Part shown: positions 56,889 to 64,000 of the stretch, piece by piece
How the letters are laid out: each line of letters starts with the position of its first letter
How positions within the stretch are numbered: the stretch's first letter is position 1
Source: JANQRZ01 sp965215165
GTDB taxonomy: Bacteria; Bacteroidota; Rhodothermia; Rhodothermales; JANQRZ01
Length of the DNA: 64,000 bases
Direction of reading: 5' to 3'
Assembly (NCBI GenBank): GCA_965215165.1
Contig: CBDCCX010000006.1
Coordinates: 62,001-126,000 of the forward strand
Made by a program: the position numbers and the translations under genes
The notes under the pieces: generated by a model
What the model was told of the DNA's origin: nothing
The model's database searches: none
The model's input: only the letters and a program-made list of their open reading frames with translations

Positions 56889-58343
56889 ATGACCGTCACC
56901 ACGACCACCGCCGCCCTCGCCAAGATCAAGGCTGACCTGCTCGTCTGCTTCGTCTCCGACGGGGACCACACAGCGCTCGCCGGGGTCTTTCCCGGAGCCG
57001 AGCGCGCCGCCGAGGACGCGTCCAGCACCGACGCGCCCGTGCTGTTCTACGCCGACGGCCGACGCCTCGCCATCGTCGGGTTCAAAGACGGCGACGACCG
57101 AGGCGAGGCGCTGCGGGCAGCGGCGGCGAAAGCGGCAGGCTCCGTGCAGAAGCTCGAGGTCCGCTCCGTCGCCCTCGCGCTCCCCGACGCGGGGCCGGAC
57201 GACGCGGCGGCGCTCGTCGAAGGGTTCATCCTCGGCGGCTACCAGTACCTCGCCTACAAGACCGCCGACGATCAGCCCACGCCGGTGGAGAAACTAACGG
57301 TGCGCGGCAAGGGCATCGAGCAGGCCGCCGCCCGCGCGCAGGTCCGGGCCGAGGCGGCGTGCTTCGCGCGCGACCTGGTCAACACCTCGCCGCACGACAA
57401 GACGCCGGTGCTCCTGGCCGAGCGCGCCAAGACGATGGCGAAGGCCGTCGGGCTCAAAGCGACGGTCTGGGACAAGAAGCGCATCGAGAAGGAGACGATG
57501 GGCGGGCTGCTCGCGGTCAACCGGGGCAGCCAGGACCCGCCGGCGTTCATCGTCCTGGAGCACAAGCCCGAGACGCCGGTCAACAAAGCACCGGTGGTGC
57601 TCGTCGGCAAGGCCGTCGTGTTCGACACCGGCGGGCTGTCGCTCAAGTCGACCAAGGGCTCGATGGACAAGATGAAGGCCGACATGGCGGGCGGCGCGGC
57701 CGTCCTCGGCGCGATGCAGGCCGTCGCCGGGCTCGACCTGCCGCTGCACGTCGTCGCGCTCGTGCCGGCCACCGACAACCGGCCGGGCGAGACCGCCTAC
57801 GTCCCCGGCGACGTGGTGACGATGCGCTCGGGGACGACGGTCGAGGTGCTCAACACCGACGCCGAGGGCCGCATGATCCTGGCCGACGCCCTCGACGTCG
57901 CCAAGACGTACCGCCCTGAGCTTGCCGTGAGCGTGGCGACGCTGACCGGCGCGCAGGTCGTCGCCTTCGGCACGCGCGTCGCGGCCGTGCTGACGAACGT
58001 GGACGGCGCGAGCGCCGACCGCCTCGCCGCCTTTGCCGAGGCCGGCGACCGGACCGGCGAGTGGGTGGCCCCGCTCCCGATGCGCCCGCACTACGCCGAG
58101 CAGCTCAAGAGCGACGTGGCCGACCTCAAGAATGTCGGCGGGCGCGAGGCCGGGAGCGTGACGGCGGCCAAGTTCCTGGAGCACTTCACGCAGGACGACG
58201 GCGAGGCGGCTTACCCGTGGGTCCACCTCGACATCGCCGGGCCGGCGTTCATCGACAGCCCGCAGCCGTACCGGCCGAAGGGCGGCACCGGCTTCGGCGT
58301 CCGCCTGCTCACGGCCATGCTGGAGCGGCGCGCCGAGGGCTGA
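56889..58343 (+). CDS. Leucyl aminopeptidase (M17)
   Basis: A 484-residue cytoplasmic peptidase that removes N-terminal residues from peptides using two metal ions. The C-terminal catalytic domain has VVLVGKAVVFDTGGLSLKSTKGSMDKMKADM with the Lys and Asp ligands, the family signature NTDAEGRMILADAL, and VATLTGAQVVAFGTRVAAVL. The N-terminal regulatory-like domain (about 1-160) is less conserved. Length fits PepA-type enzymes. The ATG at 56889 follows a GATCTCCC spacer. pdxA begins 11 bases after the stop, suggesting co-transcription. Confidence 0.94.
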   Translation: MTVTTTTAALAKIKADLLVCFVSDGDHTALAGVFPGAERAAEDASSTDAPVLFYADGRRLAIVGFKDGDDRGEALRAAAAKAAGSVQKLEVRSVALALPDAGPDDAAALVEGFILGGYQYLAYKTADDQPTPVEKLTVRGKGIEQAAARAQVRAEAACFARDLVNTSPHDKTPVLLAERAKTMAKAVGLKATVWDKKRIEKETMGGLLAVNRGSQDPPAFIVLEHKPETPVNKAPVVLVGKAVVFDTGGLSLKSTKGSMDKMKADMAGGAAVLGAMQAVAGLDLPLHVVALVPATDNRPGETAYVPGDVVTMRSGTTVEVLNTDAEGRMILADALDVAKTYRPELAVSVATLTGAQVVAFGTRVAAVLTNVDGASADRLAAFAEAGDRTGEWVAPLPMRPHYAEQLKSDVADLKNVGGREAGSVTAAKFLEHFTQDDGEAAYPWVHLDIAGPAFIDSPQPYRPKGGTGFGVRLLTAMLERRAEG

Positions 58344-58354
58344 ACCACTACGCC

Positions 58355-59329
58355 ATGCCCGACCGACCCCGCCTCGCGCTCACCCTCGGCGACCCGAACG
58401 GGATCGGCCCCGAGGTGGTGCTGAAAACCCTCGCCGATGCCGACCTGCGCGAGCAGATTGCGCCGGTGGTGGTGGGGTCGGAGGCGGTGCTGCGGGTGCA
58501 CGCGGAGCGGCTCGGGCTGGAAGACGCGGCGGCGGGCGTCGAGGTGTGGGAGACCGCGCCGGACGAGACGCCGGGCGTGGAGTGGGGGGCGACGACGGCG
58601 GCGGGCGGAGGCCTCGCCATGCGCGCCGTCGAGCGCGCCGTAGACGCCTGCCTCGACGGCGAGGCCGACGGCCTCGTCACGGCCCCGATCTCGAAGGAGG
58701 CGATTGCTCTGGCGGGCTACCGCGTCCCCGGCCACACCGAGTTCATCGCCGCGCGCACGAAGGCGGAGGGCGTCGTGATGATGCTCGTCGCCGAGGCCCT
58801 CGGCCTCCGGGTCGCGCTCGTCACGACGCACCTGCCGGTCCGCGCCGTCGCCGACGCCGTCACCGGGACCGCGGTCCTCGCTACGCTCCGCCGCCTCGAC
58901 CGCAGCCTCCGGCGCGACTTCGGGATCGGCGCGCCGCGCATCGCGGTGCTCGGCCTCAACCCGCACGCGGGCGACGGGGGAGTGATCGGGACCGAGGACC
59001 GCGACGTGCTCGGGCCGGCGCTGGAAGCGGCCCGCGCCGAAGGGCTGGACGCGCCGGGTCCGTTCCCTGCCGACGCCTTCTTCGGGCGGCGCGACTACCA
59101 GCGCCACGACGCGGTGCTCGCTATGTACCACGACCAGGGCCTCGCCCCGTTCAAGGCGCTCGCAATGGGCGGCGGGGTCAACGTCAGCGCCGGCCTGCCC
59201 ATCGTCCGCACCTCGCCCGATCACGGCACCGGGTTCGACATCGCTGGCGAGGGCGTCGCCGATGCGTCGAGCTTCCGCGAGGCGGCCCGGCTCGCCGCCG
59301 AGATCGCGCAGCGGAGGGCAGGCGGATAG
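58355..59329 (+). CDS. pdxA: 4-hydroxythreonine-4-phosphate dehydrogenase
   Basis: A 324-residue enzyme of the DXP-dependent pyridoxal phosphate pathway that oxidises 4-phosphohydroxy-threonine. Signatures: LTLGDPNGIGPEVVLKTL at the N-terminus, LVTAPISKEAIALAGYRVPGHTEFIA, VLGLNPHAGDGGVIGTEDRDV, and the metal-binding VLAMYHDQGLAPFKALAMGGGVNV, ending RTSPDHGTGFDIAG. It is cytoplasmic and forms a homodimer. It follows the aminopeptidase closely. Its stop lies within a repeat-rich spacer. Confidence 0.95.
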   Translation: MPDRPRLALTLGDPNGIGPEVVLKTLADADLREQIAPVVVGSEAVLRVHAERLGLEDAAAGVEVWETAPDETPGVEWGATTAAGGGLAMRAVERAVDACLDGEADGLVTAPISKEAIALAGYRVPGHTEFIAARTKAEGVVMMLVAEALGLRVALVTTHLPVRAVADAVTGTAVLATLRRLDRSLRRDFGIGAPRIAVLGLNPHAGDGGVIGTEDRDVLGPALEAARAEGLDAPGPFPADAFFGRRDYQRHDAVLAMYHDQGLAPFKALAMGGGVNVSAGLPIVRTSPDHGTGFDIAGEGVADASSFREAARLAAEIAQRRAGG

Positions 59330-59375
59330 GCTGGAGAAGGATAGGCTGGAGGATGGAGAATTGAGAATGGAAAAT
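59324..59375. repeat. 15-base tandem repeat followed by heptamer repeats
   Basis: GGATAGGCTGGAGAA and GGATAGGCTGGAGGA are adjacent copies (59324-59338 and 59339-59353), the first containing the pdxA stop. Heptamers GGAGAAT, TGAGAAT and GGAAAAT follow at 59355-59375. Confidence 0.75.
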
Positions 59376-59468
59376 GGCGGAGGTGCGCTCGGAGGCTCGG
59401 CTCTTCTCTATCCTCCCTCGTCTATGCGTCCTGACGCCCTCCGCTCCACCCGCTGCCTCCGTTCCGAA

Positions 59469-60272
59469 ATGCCCACGCCGCCGCCCTCGCTCACCGACCC
59501 CTACGACGCGCTCGCGGCGGGCTACGACGTGGTGATGGCGCACGTCGACTACGGCGGGTGGGCCGACTACGTCCTCGGCCTCTTCGAGACGCACCGGGTG
59601 CAGCCCCGCTCGGTCCTCGAGCTCGGCTGCGGGACCGGGAGCTTCGCGCTCGACATGCAGGAGCACGGCCCCGAAGGGGGCTTCCACTACCTCGGCATCG
59701 ACCGCTCGGCGACCATGATCCGCGTGGCGAAGGCGAAAGCCGAGATGGCCGGCCGGAGCGCCGGCGACCTCCGCTTCGCCGTCGCCGACTTCACCGAGAC
59801 TGCGCCGGCCGAGGCTGGGCCGGACGAGCGGTTCGACGCCGTGCTGCTGCTCTACGACGGGCTGAACTACCTCCTCGAGGATGAGGCTGTCGCCGCGCTC
59901 TTCGCCGGGGTGGCGTCCGCCCTCGCGCCCGGCGGCGTGGCGATCGTGGACCAGAGCACGCCGGTCAACTCGCTCAACAACGAGGCCTACTTCGAGGACG
60001 AGGGCGAGGCCGACCGCTTCGCCTACGTCCGCCGCAGCCACTACGACCCCGAGCGCAGACTTCACACGACCGAGTTCGACCTGACCATCGACGGCCGGAC
60101 CTACGCCGAGCAGCACGTTCAGCGGGCCTACGCGCGCGCCGAGATCGCCGCCCTCATCGCCGCCTCGCCGCTGACGGCCGTGGCGGCCTACGACGGCTTC
60201 ACCACCGCCTCCGCCTCCGACGATTCCGAGCGCATCCACTGGGTCCTACAAAAGACGAACGACGAGCTATGA
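59469..60272 (+). CDS. Class I SAM-dependent methyltransferase
   Basis: A 267-residue Rossmann-type methyltransferase. Motif I is VLELGCGTGSFALDM; then LGIDRSATMIRVAKAKAEM (motif II) and RFDAVLLLYDGLNYLLEDEAVAALFAGVASALAPGGVAIVD. It probably methylates a small molecule; the acceptor cannot be inferred. The start at 59469 (MPTPPPSLTDPYDALAAGYDVVM) fits the family; an ATG at 59424 would add 15 residues. It overlaps ftsE by 4 bases (ATGA), so translation is coupled, though a functional link is not evident. Confidence 0.85.
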   Translation: MPTPPPSLTDPYDALAAGYDVVMAHVDYGGWADYVLGLFETHRVQPRSVLELGCGTGSFALDMQEHGPEGGFHYLGIDRSATMIRVAKAKAEMAGRSAGDLRFAVADFTETAPAEAGPDERFDAVLLLYDGLNYLLEDEAVAALFAGVASALAPGGVAIVDQSTPVNSLNNEAYFEDEGEADRFAYVRRSHYDPERRLHTTEFDLTIDGRTYAEQHVQRAYARAEIAALIAASPLTAVAAYDGFTTASASDDSERIHWVLQKTNDEL

Positions 60273-60964
60273 TTGAGTTCCGCGAGGTCAGCCTGTCGTA
60301 CCCGACGCCCGAGCGAGGGCGGCGGACCGTGTTCGAGGACGTCTCGTTCCAGGTCGAGCGCGGCGAGTTCGTGTACCTCGTCGGCAAGACGGGGAGCGGG
60401 AAGAGCTCGCTGCTCAAGCTGCTCTACATGGACCGCGAGCCGGACGCCGGCACCGTCCGCGTCGGGCACTACCGCTCGGACCAGATCCGGCCGAAGGAGG
60501 TCCCGTACCTGCGGCGCTCGATTGGCGTCGTCTTCCAGGACTTCCAGCTTCTGCCGGACCGCAGCGCCTTCGAGAACGTGGCCTTCGCCCTCTACGCGAC
60601 GGGCAAGCGCGGGGCCGTGGTCAAGCAGCGCGTGCTCCAGCTCCTGGCGCGCGTCGGGCTGACGCACCGGCAGCGGGCGATGCCGCACGAGCTGTCCGGC
60701 GGCGAGCAGCAGCGCGCGTGCATCGCCCGCGCGCTCGCCAACGAGCCGGCCCTGCTGCTGGCCGACGAGCCGACGGGCAACCTCGACCCGACGGTCGCCG
60801 ACGGCATCCACGGCCTGCTCGTCAAGCTCCACCGCCAGGGCATGACCATCGTGATGGCGACGCACGACTACCGCCTGGTCCGGCAGCACCCGGCGCGCAC
60901 GCTCGCGCTGACGAAGGGCCGGCTTGTCGAGGTCGAGCCGGAGGTCCTCGGCGCGGCGGAGTAG
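60269..60964 (+). CDS. ftsE: Cell division ATP-binding protein FtsE
   Basis: A 231-residue ABC ATPase. Walker A is GKTGSGKS (39-46), the signature LSGGEQQRACIARALAN, Walker B LLLADEPTGNLD and the H-loop MATHD. The N-terminal FREVSLSYP and the VVFQDFQLLPDRS segment are typical of FtsE, which works with FtsX to activate periplasmic wall hydrolases at the septum. ftsX is not adjacent. The last 31 bases of the gene, including the stop, are repeated exactly at 61665-61695 on the far side of a PIN-gene cassette. Confidence 0.88.
   Translation: MIEFREVSLSYPTPERGRRTVFEDVSFQVERGEFVYLVGKTGSGKSSLLKLLYMDREPDAGTVRVGHYRSDQIRPKEVPYLRRSIGVVFQDFQLLPDRSAFENVAFALYATGKRGAVVKQRVLQLLARVGLTHRQRAMPHELSGGEQQRACIARALANEPALLLADEPTGNLDPTVADGIHGLLVKLHRQGMTIVMATHDYRLVRQHPARTLALTKGRLVEVEPEVLGAAE
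60934..60964. repeat. 31-base direct repeat, copy 1 (ftsE 3' end)
   Basis: Begins CGAGCCGGAGG and ends GGCGGAGTAG, including the ftsE stop. It is identical over 31 bases to 61665-61695; flanking bases differ on both sides. Confidence 0.9.
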
Positions 60965-60996
60965 CTGCCCCACCGGCCCGATTGTCACCGTAGACT

Positions 60997-61440
60997 ATGC
61001 CGCTCGTCTATCTAGATAACTGCGCGTTGCAACGCCCACTCGACGGCCGGGAGCAGTTTCGGATTCGTGTCGAGGCCGATGCGGTTACGGCCGTGCTGAA
61101 CGCCGTAGAGGCAGGCGAGGTCACCCTCGCCACCTCGGCTGCGCTGCGGGCGGAATCCTCGCGCGGAAAGCACCAAAGCCGCCGCGACTTTGCCGCTCGT
61201 GTACTGGCTCTCGCTGTTCGTGACGCGCCCGCCTCGGCAGGGATGCAGCCGCTTCTCCAAGCGTACCAGGGCATGGGTATGAGGCCTTTCGACGCCCTCC
61301 ACCTCGCCTCTGCCGTGACGATGCGGGCTGACTATTTCTGCACGACCGACGACCGATTTCTCCGAAAGGCGCGCAAGGCGAACACAGAATCCACTCGTGT
61401 CGTTGACCCTCTAGAACTAGCCACTGCATTAGAGCTATGA
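60997..61440 (+). CDS. PIN-domain protein (VapC-like toxin candidate)
   Basis: A 147-residue protein with the PIN acidic set: D7 (VYLDNCALQRP), E53 (RAESSRG), D99 (RPFDALHLASA) and D118 or D119 (TTDDRFLRKA). These coordinate metal for RNA cleavage in VapC toxins. The downstream 75-residue gene overlaps it by 4 bases and could be the antitoxin, although antitoxins usually come first. GC content is visibly below that of ftsE. The gene lies wholly within a cassette bounded by a 31-base repeat of the ftsE end, which suggests acquisition as a unit. Confidence 0.85.
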   Translation: MPLVYLDNCALQRPLDGREQFRIRVEADAVTAVLNAVEAGEVTLATSAALRAESSRGKHQSRRDFAARVLALAVRDAPASAGMQPLLQAYQGMGMRPFDALHLASAVTMRADYFCTTDDRFLRKARKANTESTRVVDPLELATALEL

Positions 61441-61664
61441 GCCGCACCGCCCCGTCCCCCCGCCCTTACCGAACCAGCACCGAGGTCAACGCGGTCGGTC
61501 TCGACGCGCTCGTTCGGGCGCTTGGCGTCGCCGATGCCGCACGGTTTTTACAGCAGTACGGCCCAGGGTTCGGCGACTACACAGCCGAGAGGGACGCGCT
61601 GCTAGAAGGCTTGGGCACGGAGGACGTATTGGAGCTAGCGAAGCAGTACGAACGACCCTCATAA
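61437..61664 (+). CDS. Small protein co-encoded with the PIN gene (candidate antitoxin)
   Basis: A 75-residue protein (PYRTSTEVNAVGLDALVRALG, DAARFLQQYGPGFGDYTAERDALL) with an extended basic N-terminus and a helical remainder. I do not recognise a named family. The ATGA overlap with the PIN gene means coupled translation and suggests a partner or antitoxin role. No canonical DNA-binding AbrB or RHH domain is evident. The stop at 61662-61664 lies immediately before the second 31-base repeat copy. Confidence 0.7.
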   Translation: MSRTAPSPRPYRTSTEVNAVGLDALVRALGVADAARFLQQYGPGFGDYTAERDALLEGLGTEDVLELAKQYERPS

Positions 61665-61695
61665 CGAGCCGGAGGTCCTCGGCGCGGCGGAGTAG
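61665..61695. repeat. 31-base direct repeat, copy 2 (downstream of the PIN cassette)
   Basis: Exact copy of 60934-60964. It begins immediately after the stop of the small PIN partner gene and is followed by a different sequence (GAGCTCTACC). Confidence 0.9.
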
Positions 61696-61727
61696 GAGCT
61701 CTACCGTCGGAATGGGAGACTCCCGTG

Positions 61728-61735
61728 TACCTTCG
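61728..61735 (+). promoter_or_regulatory. Candidate promoter for the DUF2007 gene
   Basis: TACCTTCG fits TAnnTTTG at all but one position, 72 bases before the ATG at 61808. Confidence 0.4.
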
Positions 61736-61807
61736 CGGTGCGTAATGAGTTAATGCCGCTCTATCGCATCCGTTCAACTGCCTCCGTTCACCTACTCTGC
61801 CGAAACG

Positions 61808-62134
61808 ATGCACAAGGTCTATAGCCACGTCAACCCCGCCATGGTTCAGCTCGTCAAGAACCAGCTCGAGCAGCGGGGCATCGAGTCCGTCGTTCAAGGG
61901 GAGCACCTCGCTGCCGTCGCCGGGGGCGGAGCCGCGGCGGAAGCATGGCACGAGCTGTGGGTTGCCGACGACGAGCGCCTCGGCGAGGTGGCCGAGGTCG
62001 TGCGCGAGGTCACCGAGGAGGACACGGCGGTGGCCGAGCCGTGGACGTGCCCGCGCTGCGGCGAGGAGGTGGAGGGCACCTTCGCGGTGTGCTGGAGCTG
62101 CGGACACGAGCCTCCTGCTACCCAGGCCGTATAG
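61808..62134 (+). CDS. DUF2007 protein with a C-terminal zinc ribbon
   Basis: A 108-residue protein. Residues 1-75 match DUF2007 (HVNPAMVQLVKNQLEQRGIESVVQGEHL, then ELWVADDERLGEVAEVVREV), a small alpha/beta domain described as a putative signal-transducing PII-like fold. The C-terminus adds a zinc ribbon (WTCPRCGEEVEGTFAVCWSCGHE, two CxxC pairs). The role is unknown and the protein is cytoplasmic. It converges on the FKBP gene, separated by a hairpin. Confidence 0.85.
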   Translation: MHKVYSHVNPAMVQLVKNQLEQRGIESVVQGEHLAAVAGGGAAAEAWHELWVADDERLGEVAEVVREVTEEDTAVAEPWTCPRCGEEVEGTFAVCWSCGHEPPATQAV

Positions 62135-62147
62135 CTAGCCCCGCACC

Positions 62148-62177
62148 GTAGCGTCGCCGGGGCGAGCGGCCCGCTAC
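62148..62177. terminator. Hairpin between convergent genes
   Basis: GTAGCG (62148-62153) and CGCTAC (62172-62177) form a stem overlapping the FKBP stop codon, between two convergent genes. It could terminate both transcripts. Confidence 0.45.
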
Positions 62178-62872
62178 TGGTCCGGGTTCACGTCGAGCAG
62201 GTCGACCTCGAAGACGAGGACCTGGTTCGGGCCGATCTGCTGGGAGCGGGCCTGCTCGCCGTAGGCGAGGTCGGACGGGACGTAGAGCTTCCACCGGCTG
62301 CCGGGCTTCATGAGTTGGAGCGCCTCGTTCCAGCCGGGGATCACCTCGCCGACCACGAACCGCGCCGGCTCGCCGCGCCGCGCCGACGAGTCGAACTCGG
62401 TGTCGTCCGGGAGCGTGCCGCGGTAGTCCACGACGACGGTCTCGCCGAGCTGAGGCGAGTCCCCCGTGCCCTCCTCGAGGATTTCGTAGAGCAGGCCGCT
62501 CTCGGTCCGCTGCACGCCGTCGCGCCCGGCGACCTCGGCGAGGAAGGCGGTGCCTTCTTCCATGTTGGCCTGGGAGACGCGGGCCATGAGCGTGTCCTGG
62601 AACGCCCGCATGATCGAATCCACGGCGGTGGGCGCGATCCGCATCGAGTCGCCGCGCAGGCCCTCGCGGGCGGCGGCGAGGATCAGGTCGCGGTCGAGGT
62701 CCATGTCCTGGGCGTCGATCTGCTCGTTGAGGTCGGCCCCGAAGCCGTGCCCGATGATGTAGGCGATTTGGTCGTCGAGGGTGTCGAGGTCGCCGGTGTC
62801 GGTCGGCGCGGTCTCGCAGGCGGCAAGCGGCAAGAGGGCGATAAGCAGAGCGGGGAGGAAGCGTCGGGACAT
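62174..62872 (-). CDS. FKBP-type peptidyl-prolyl isomerase, lipoprotein
   Basis: A 232-residue protein with a lipoprotein signal (ALLIALLPLAACETAP). The N-terminal helical domain (about 25-125) has the FkpA-like dimerisation pattern (LDDQIAYIIGHGFGADL). The FKBP domain follows (GLLYEILEEGTGDSPQ, VVDYRGTLPDDTEFDSSARRGEPARFVVGEVIPGWNEALQLM). Proline isomerases of this type assist folding of envelope proteins. The ATG at 62872 starts the signal peptide. A TATACTTC element lies 68 bases upstream. Confidence 0.93.
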   Translation of the reverse strand: MSRRFLPALLIALLPLAACETAPTDTGDLDTLDDQIAYIIGHGFGADLNEQIDAQDMDLDRDLILAAAREGLRGDSMRIAPTAVDSIMRAFQDTLMARVSQANMEEGTAFLAEVAGRDGVQRTESGLLYEILEEGTGDSPQLGETVVVDYRGTLPDDTEFDSSARRGEPARFVVGEVIPGWNEALQLMKPGSRWKLYVPSDLAYGEQARSQQIGPNQVLVFEVDLLDVNPDQ

Positions 62873-62940
62873 GGGAAGGGCGGGGCGGAACCGCGTCGGG
62901 TGAAGAGGCACGAGGAGAGCGCCTGGCACGCAGGCAGCCC

Positions 62941-62948
62941 GAAGTATA
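62941..62948 (-). promoter_or_regulatory. Candidate promoter for the FKBP gene
   Basis: The minus strand reads TATACTTC, a partial match to TAnnTTTG, 68 bases upstream of the ATG. Confidence 0.35.
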
Positions 62949-63045
62949 CTCGCACGCCGCACCGCCGGAAAGGGCGTCCGGCCCAGCGCGCGTATTCCTT
63001 CCCAAACCTTCGCAGCGTACCCCGTTCCCCCACGACCTCACCCCG

Positions 63046-63053
63046 TAGCTTTT
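63046..63053 (+). promoter_or_regulatory. Candidate promoter for metG
   Basis: TAGCTTTT matches TAnnTTTG at seven of eight positions, 25 bases before the ATG. Confidence 0.45.
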
Positions 63054-63078
63054 TCGCTCCTCCCGACTCCCGCTCGTC

Positions 63079-64000
<922 letters not shown>

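Noticed and set aside
60965..61664. A complete mobile element with its own recombinase
   Set aside because: Only the PIN gene and a 75-residue partner are encoded between the repeats; no transposase or integrase motif is present.

Overview
The window is a densely packed, high-GC (roughly 70% by eye) bacterial chromosome segment with about 57 protein genes on both strands. No rRNA, tRNA or CRISPR array was seen, and no gap between genes exceeds about 250 bases. Several traits point to the Bacteroidota side of the tree, most likely a Rhodothermota lineage (Rhodothermales, for example Rubricoccaceae or Salinibacteraceae relatives). These are promoters of the TAnnTTTG type, few Shine-Dalgarno sequences, a type IX secretion sorting domain on a secreted metallopeptidase, many short lipoproteins, a TIGR02587/TIGR02588 pair and a CrtI carotenoid desaturase. 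The phylum assignment is inference from gene content, not from a marker-gene tree.

Layout. 1-4.6 kb: the end of an M14-type carboxypeptidase, an MscS channel and a YyaL-like thioredoxin-fold protein. 4.7-9.7 kb (minus strand): TIGR02588, TIGR02587, a GGGP-synthase-like prenyltransferase, an OXA-type class D beta-lactamase and a secreted gluzincin peptidase. 9.9-12.8 kb: alaS with an unusual low-GC in-frame insert. 13-16.5 kb: a DUF305 lipoprotein, an LVIVD-repeat lipoprotein and an MNT/HEPN pair. 16.5-19.2 kb (minus strand): DinB/YfiT, SDR, DUF4440, MaoC and thioesterase genes. 19.4-25.2 kb: a TolB-like lipoprotein, DUF2911, a GT4 glycosyltransferase, an HtrA protease and aroC. 25.4-29.7 kb: crtI, an AP2-domain protein and a MacB-type ABC pair. 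29.9-33.6 kb: metH. 33.7-38.5 kb: DUF922, a structured intergenic element, enoyl-CoA hydratase, bioY, a frameshifted carboxypeptidase-regulatory-domain gene and a lipoprotein. 38.6-43.5 kb: TPR and VWA proteins, a polysaccharide flippase and a GNAT/FemAB-like protein. 43.6-46.7 kb: hslV, a NYN nuclease gene and hslU, in that order. 46.9-51.4 kb: a META protein, PBP4, mreC and mreB. 51.6-54.9 kb: purH and a fused LD-carboxypeptidase/PurN reading frame. 55-64 kb: a cytochrome-c/beta-propeller lipoprotein, leucyl aminopeptidase, pdxA, a methyltransferase, ftsE, a PIN-domain cassette, a DUF2007 protein, an FKBP lipoprotein and the start of metG.

How the genes work together. Most content is housekeeping: translation (alaS, metG), methionine, purine, chorismate, pyridoxal and biotin metabolism, cell-wall shape and turnover (mreB, mreC, PBP4, LD-carboxypeptidase) and protein quality control (HslVU, HtrA, FKBP). 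Accessory modules are interspersed, including two toxin-antitoxin-like pairs.

The most unusual signals are repeat and insertion structures. (1) A 731-base PIN-gene cassette lies behind ftsE, bounded by an exact 31-base direct repeat of the ftsE 3' end. (2) A roughly 28-base palindrome beginning GTAGGGGCG is dispersed in four places, one of them in frame inside metH. (3) alaS carries a roughly 85-residue low-GC insert. (4) Heptamer tandem repeats occupy several spacers. (5) A multi-hairpin element of about 160 bases lies at 34.40-34.56 kb. (6) An LD-carboxypeptidase and PurN share one uninterrupted reading frame across a repetitive junction.
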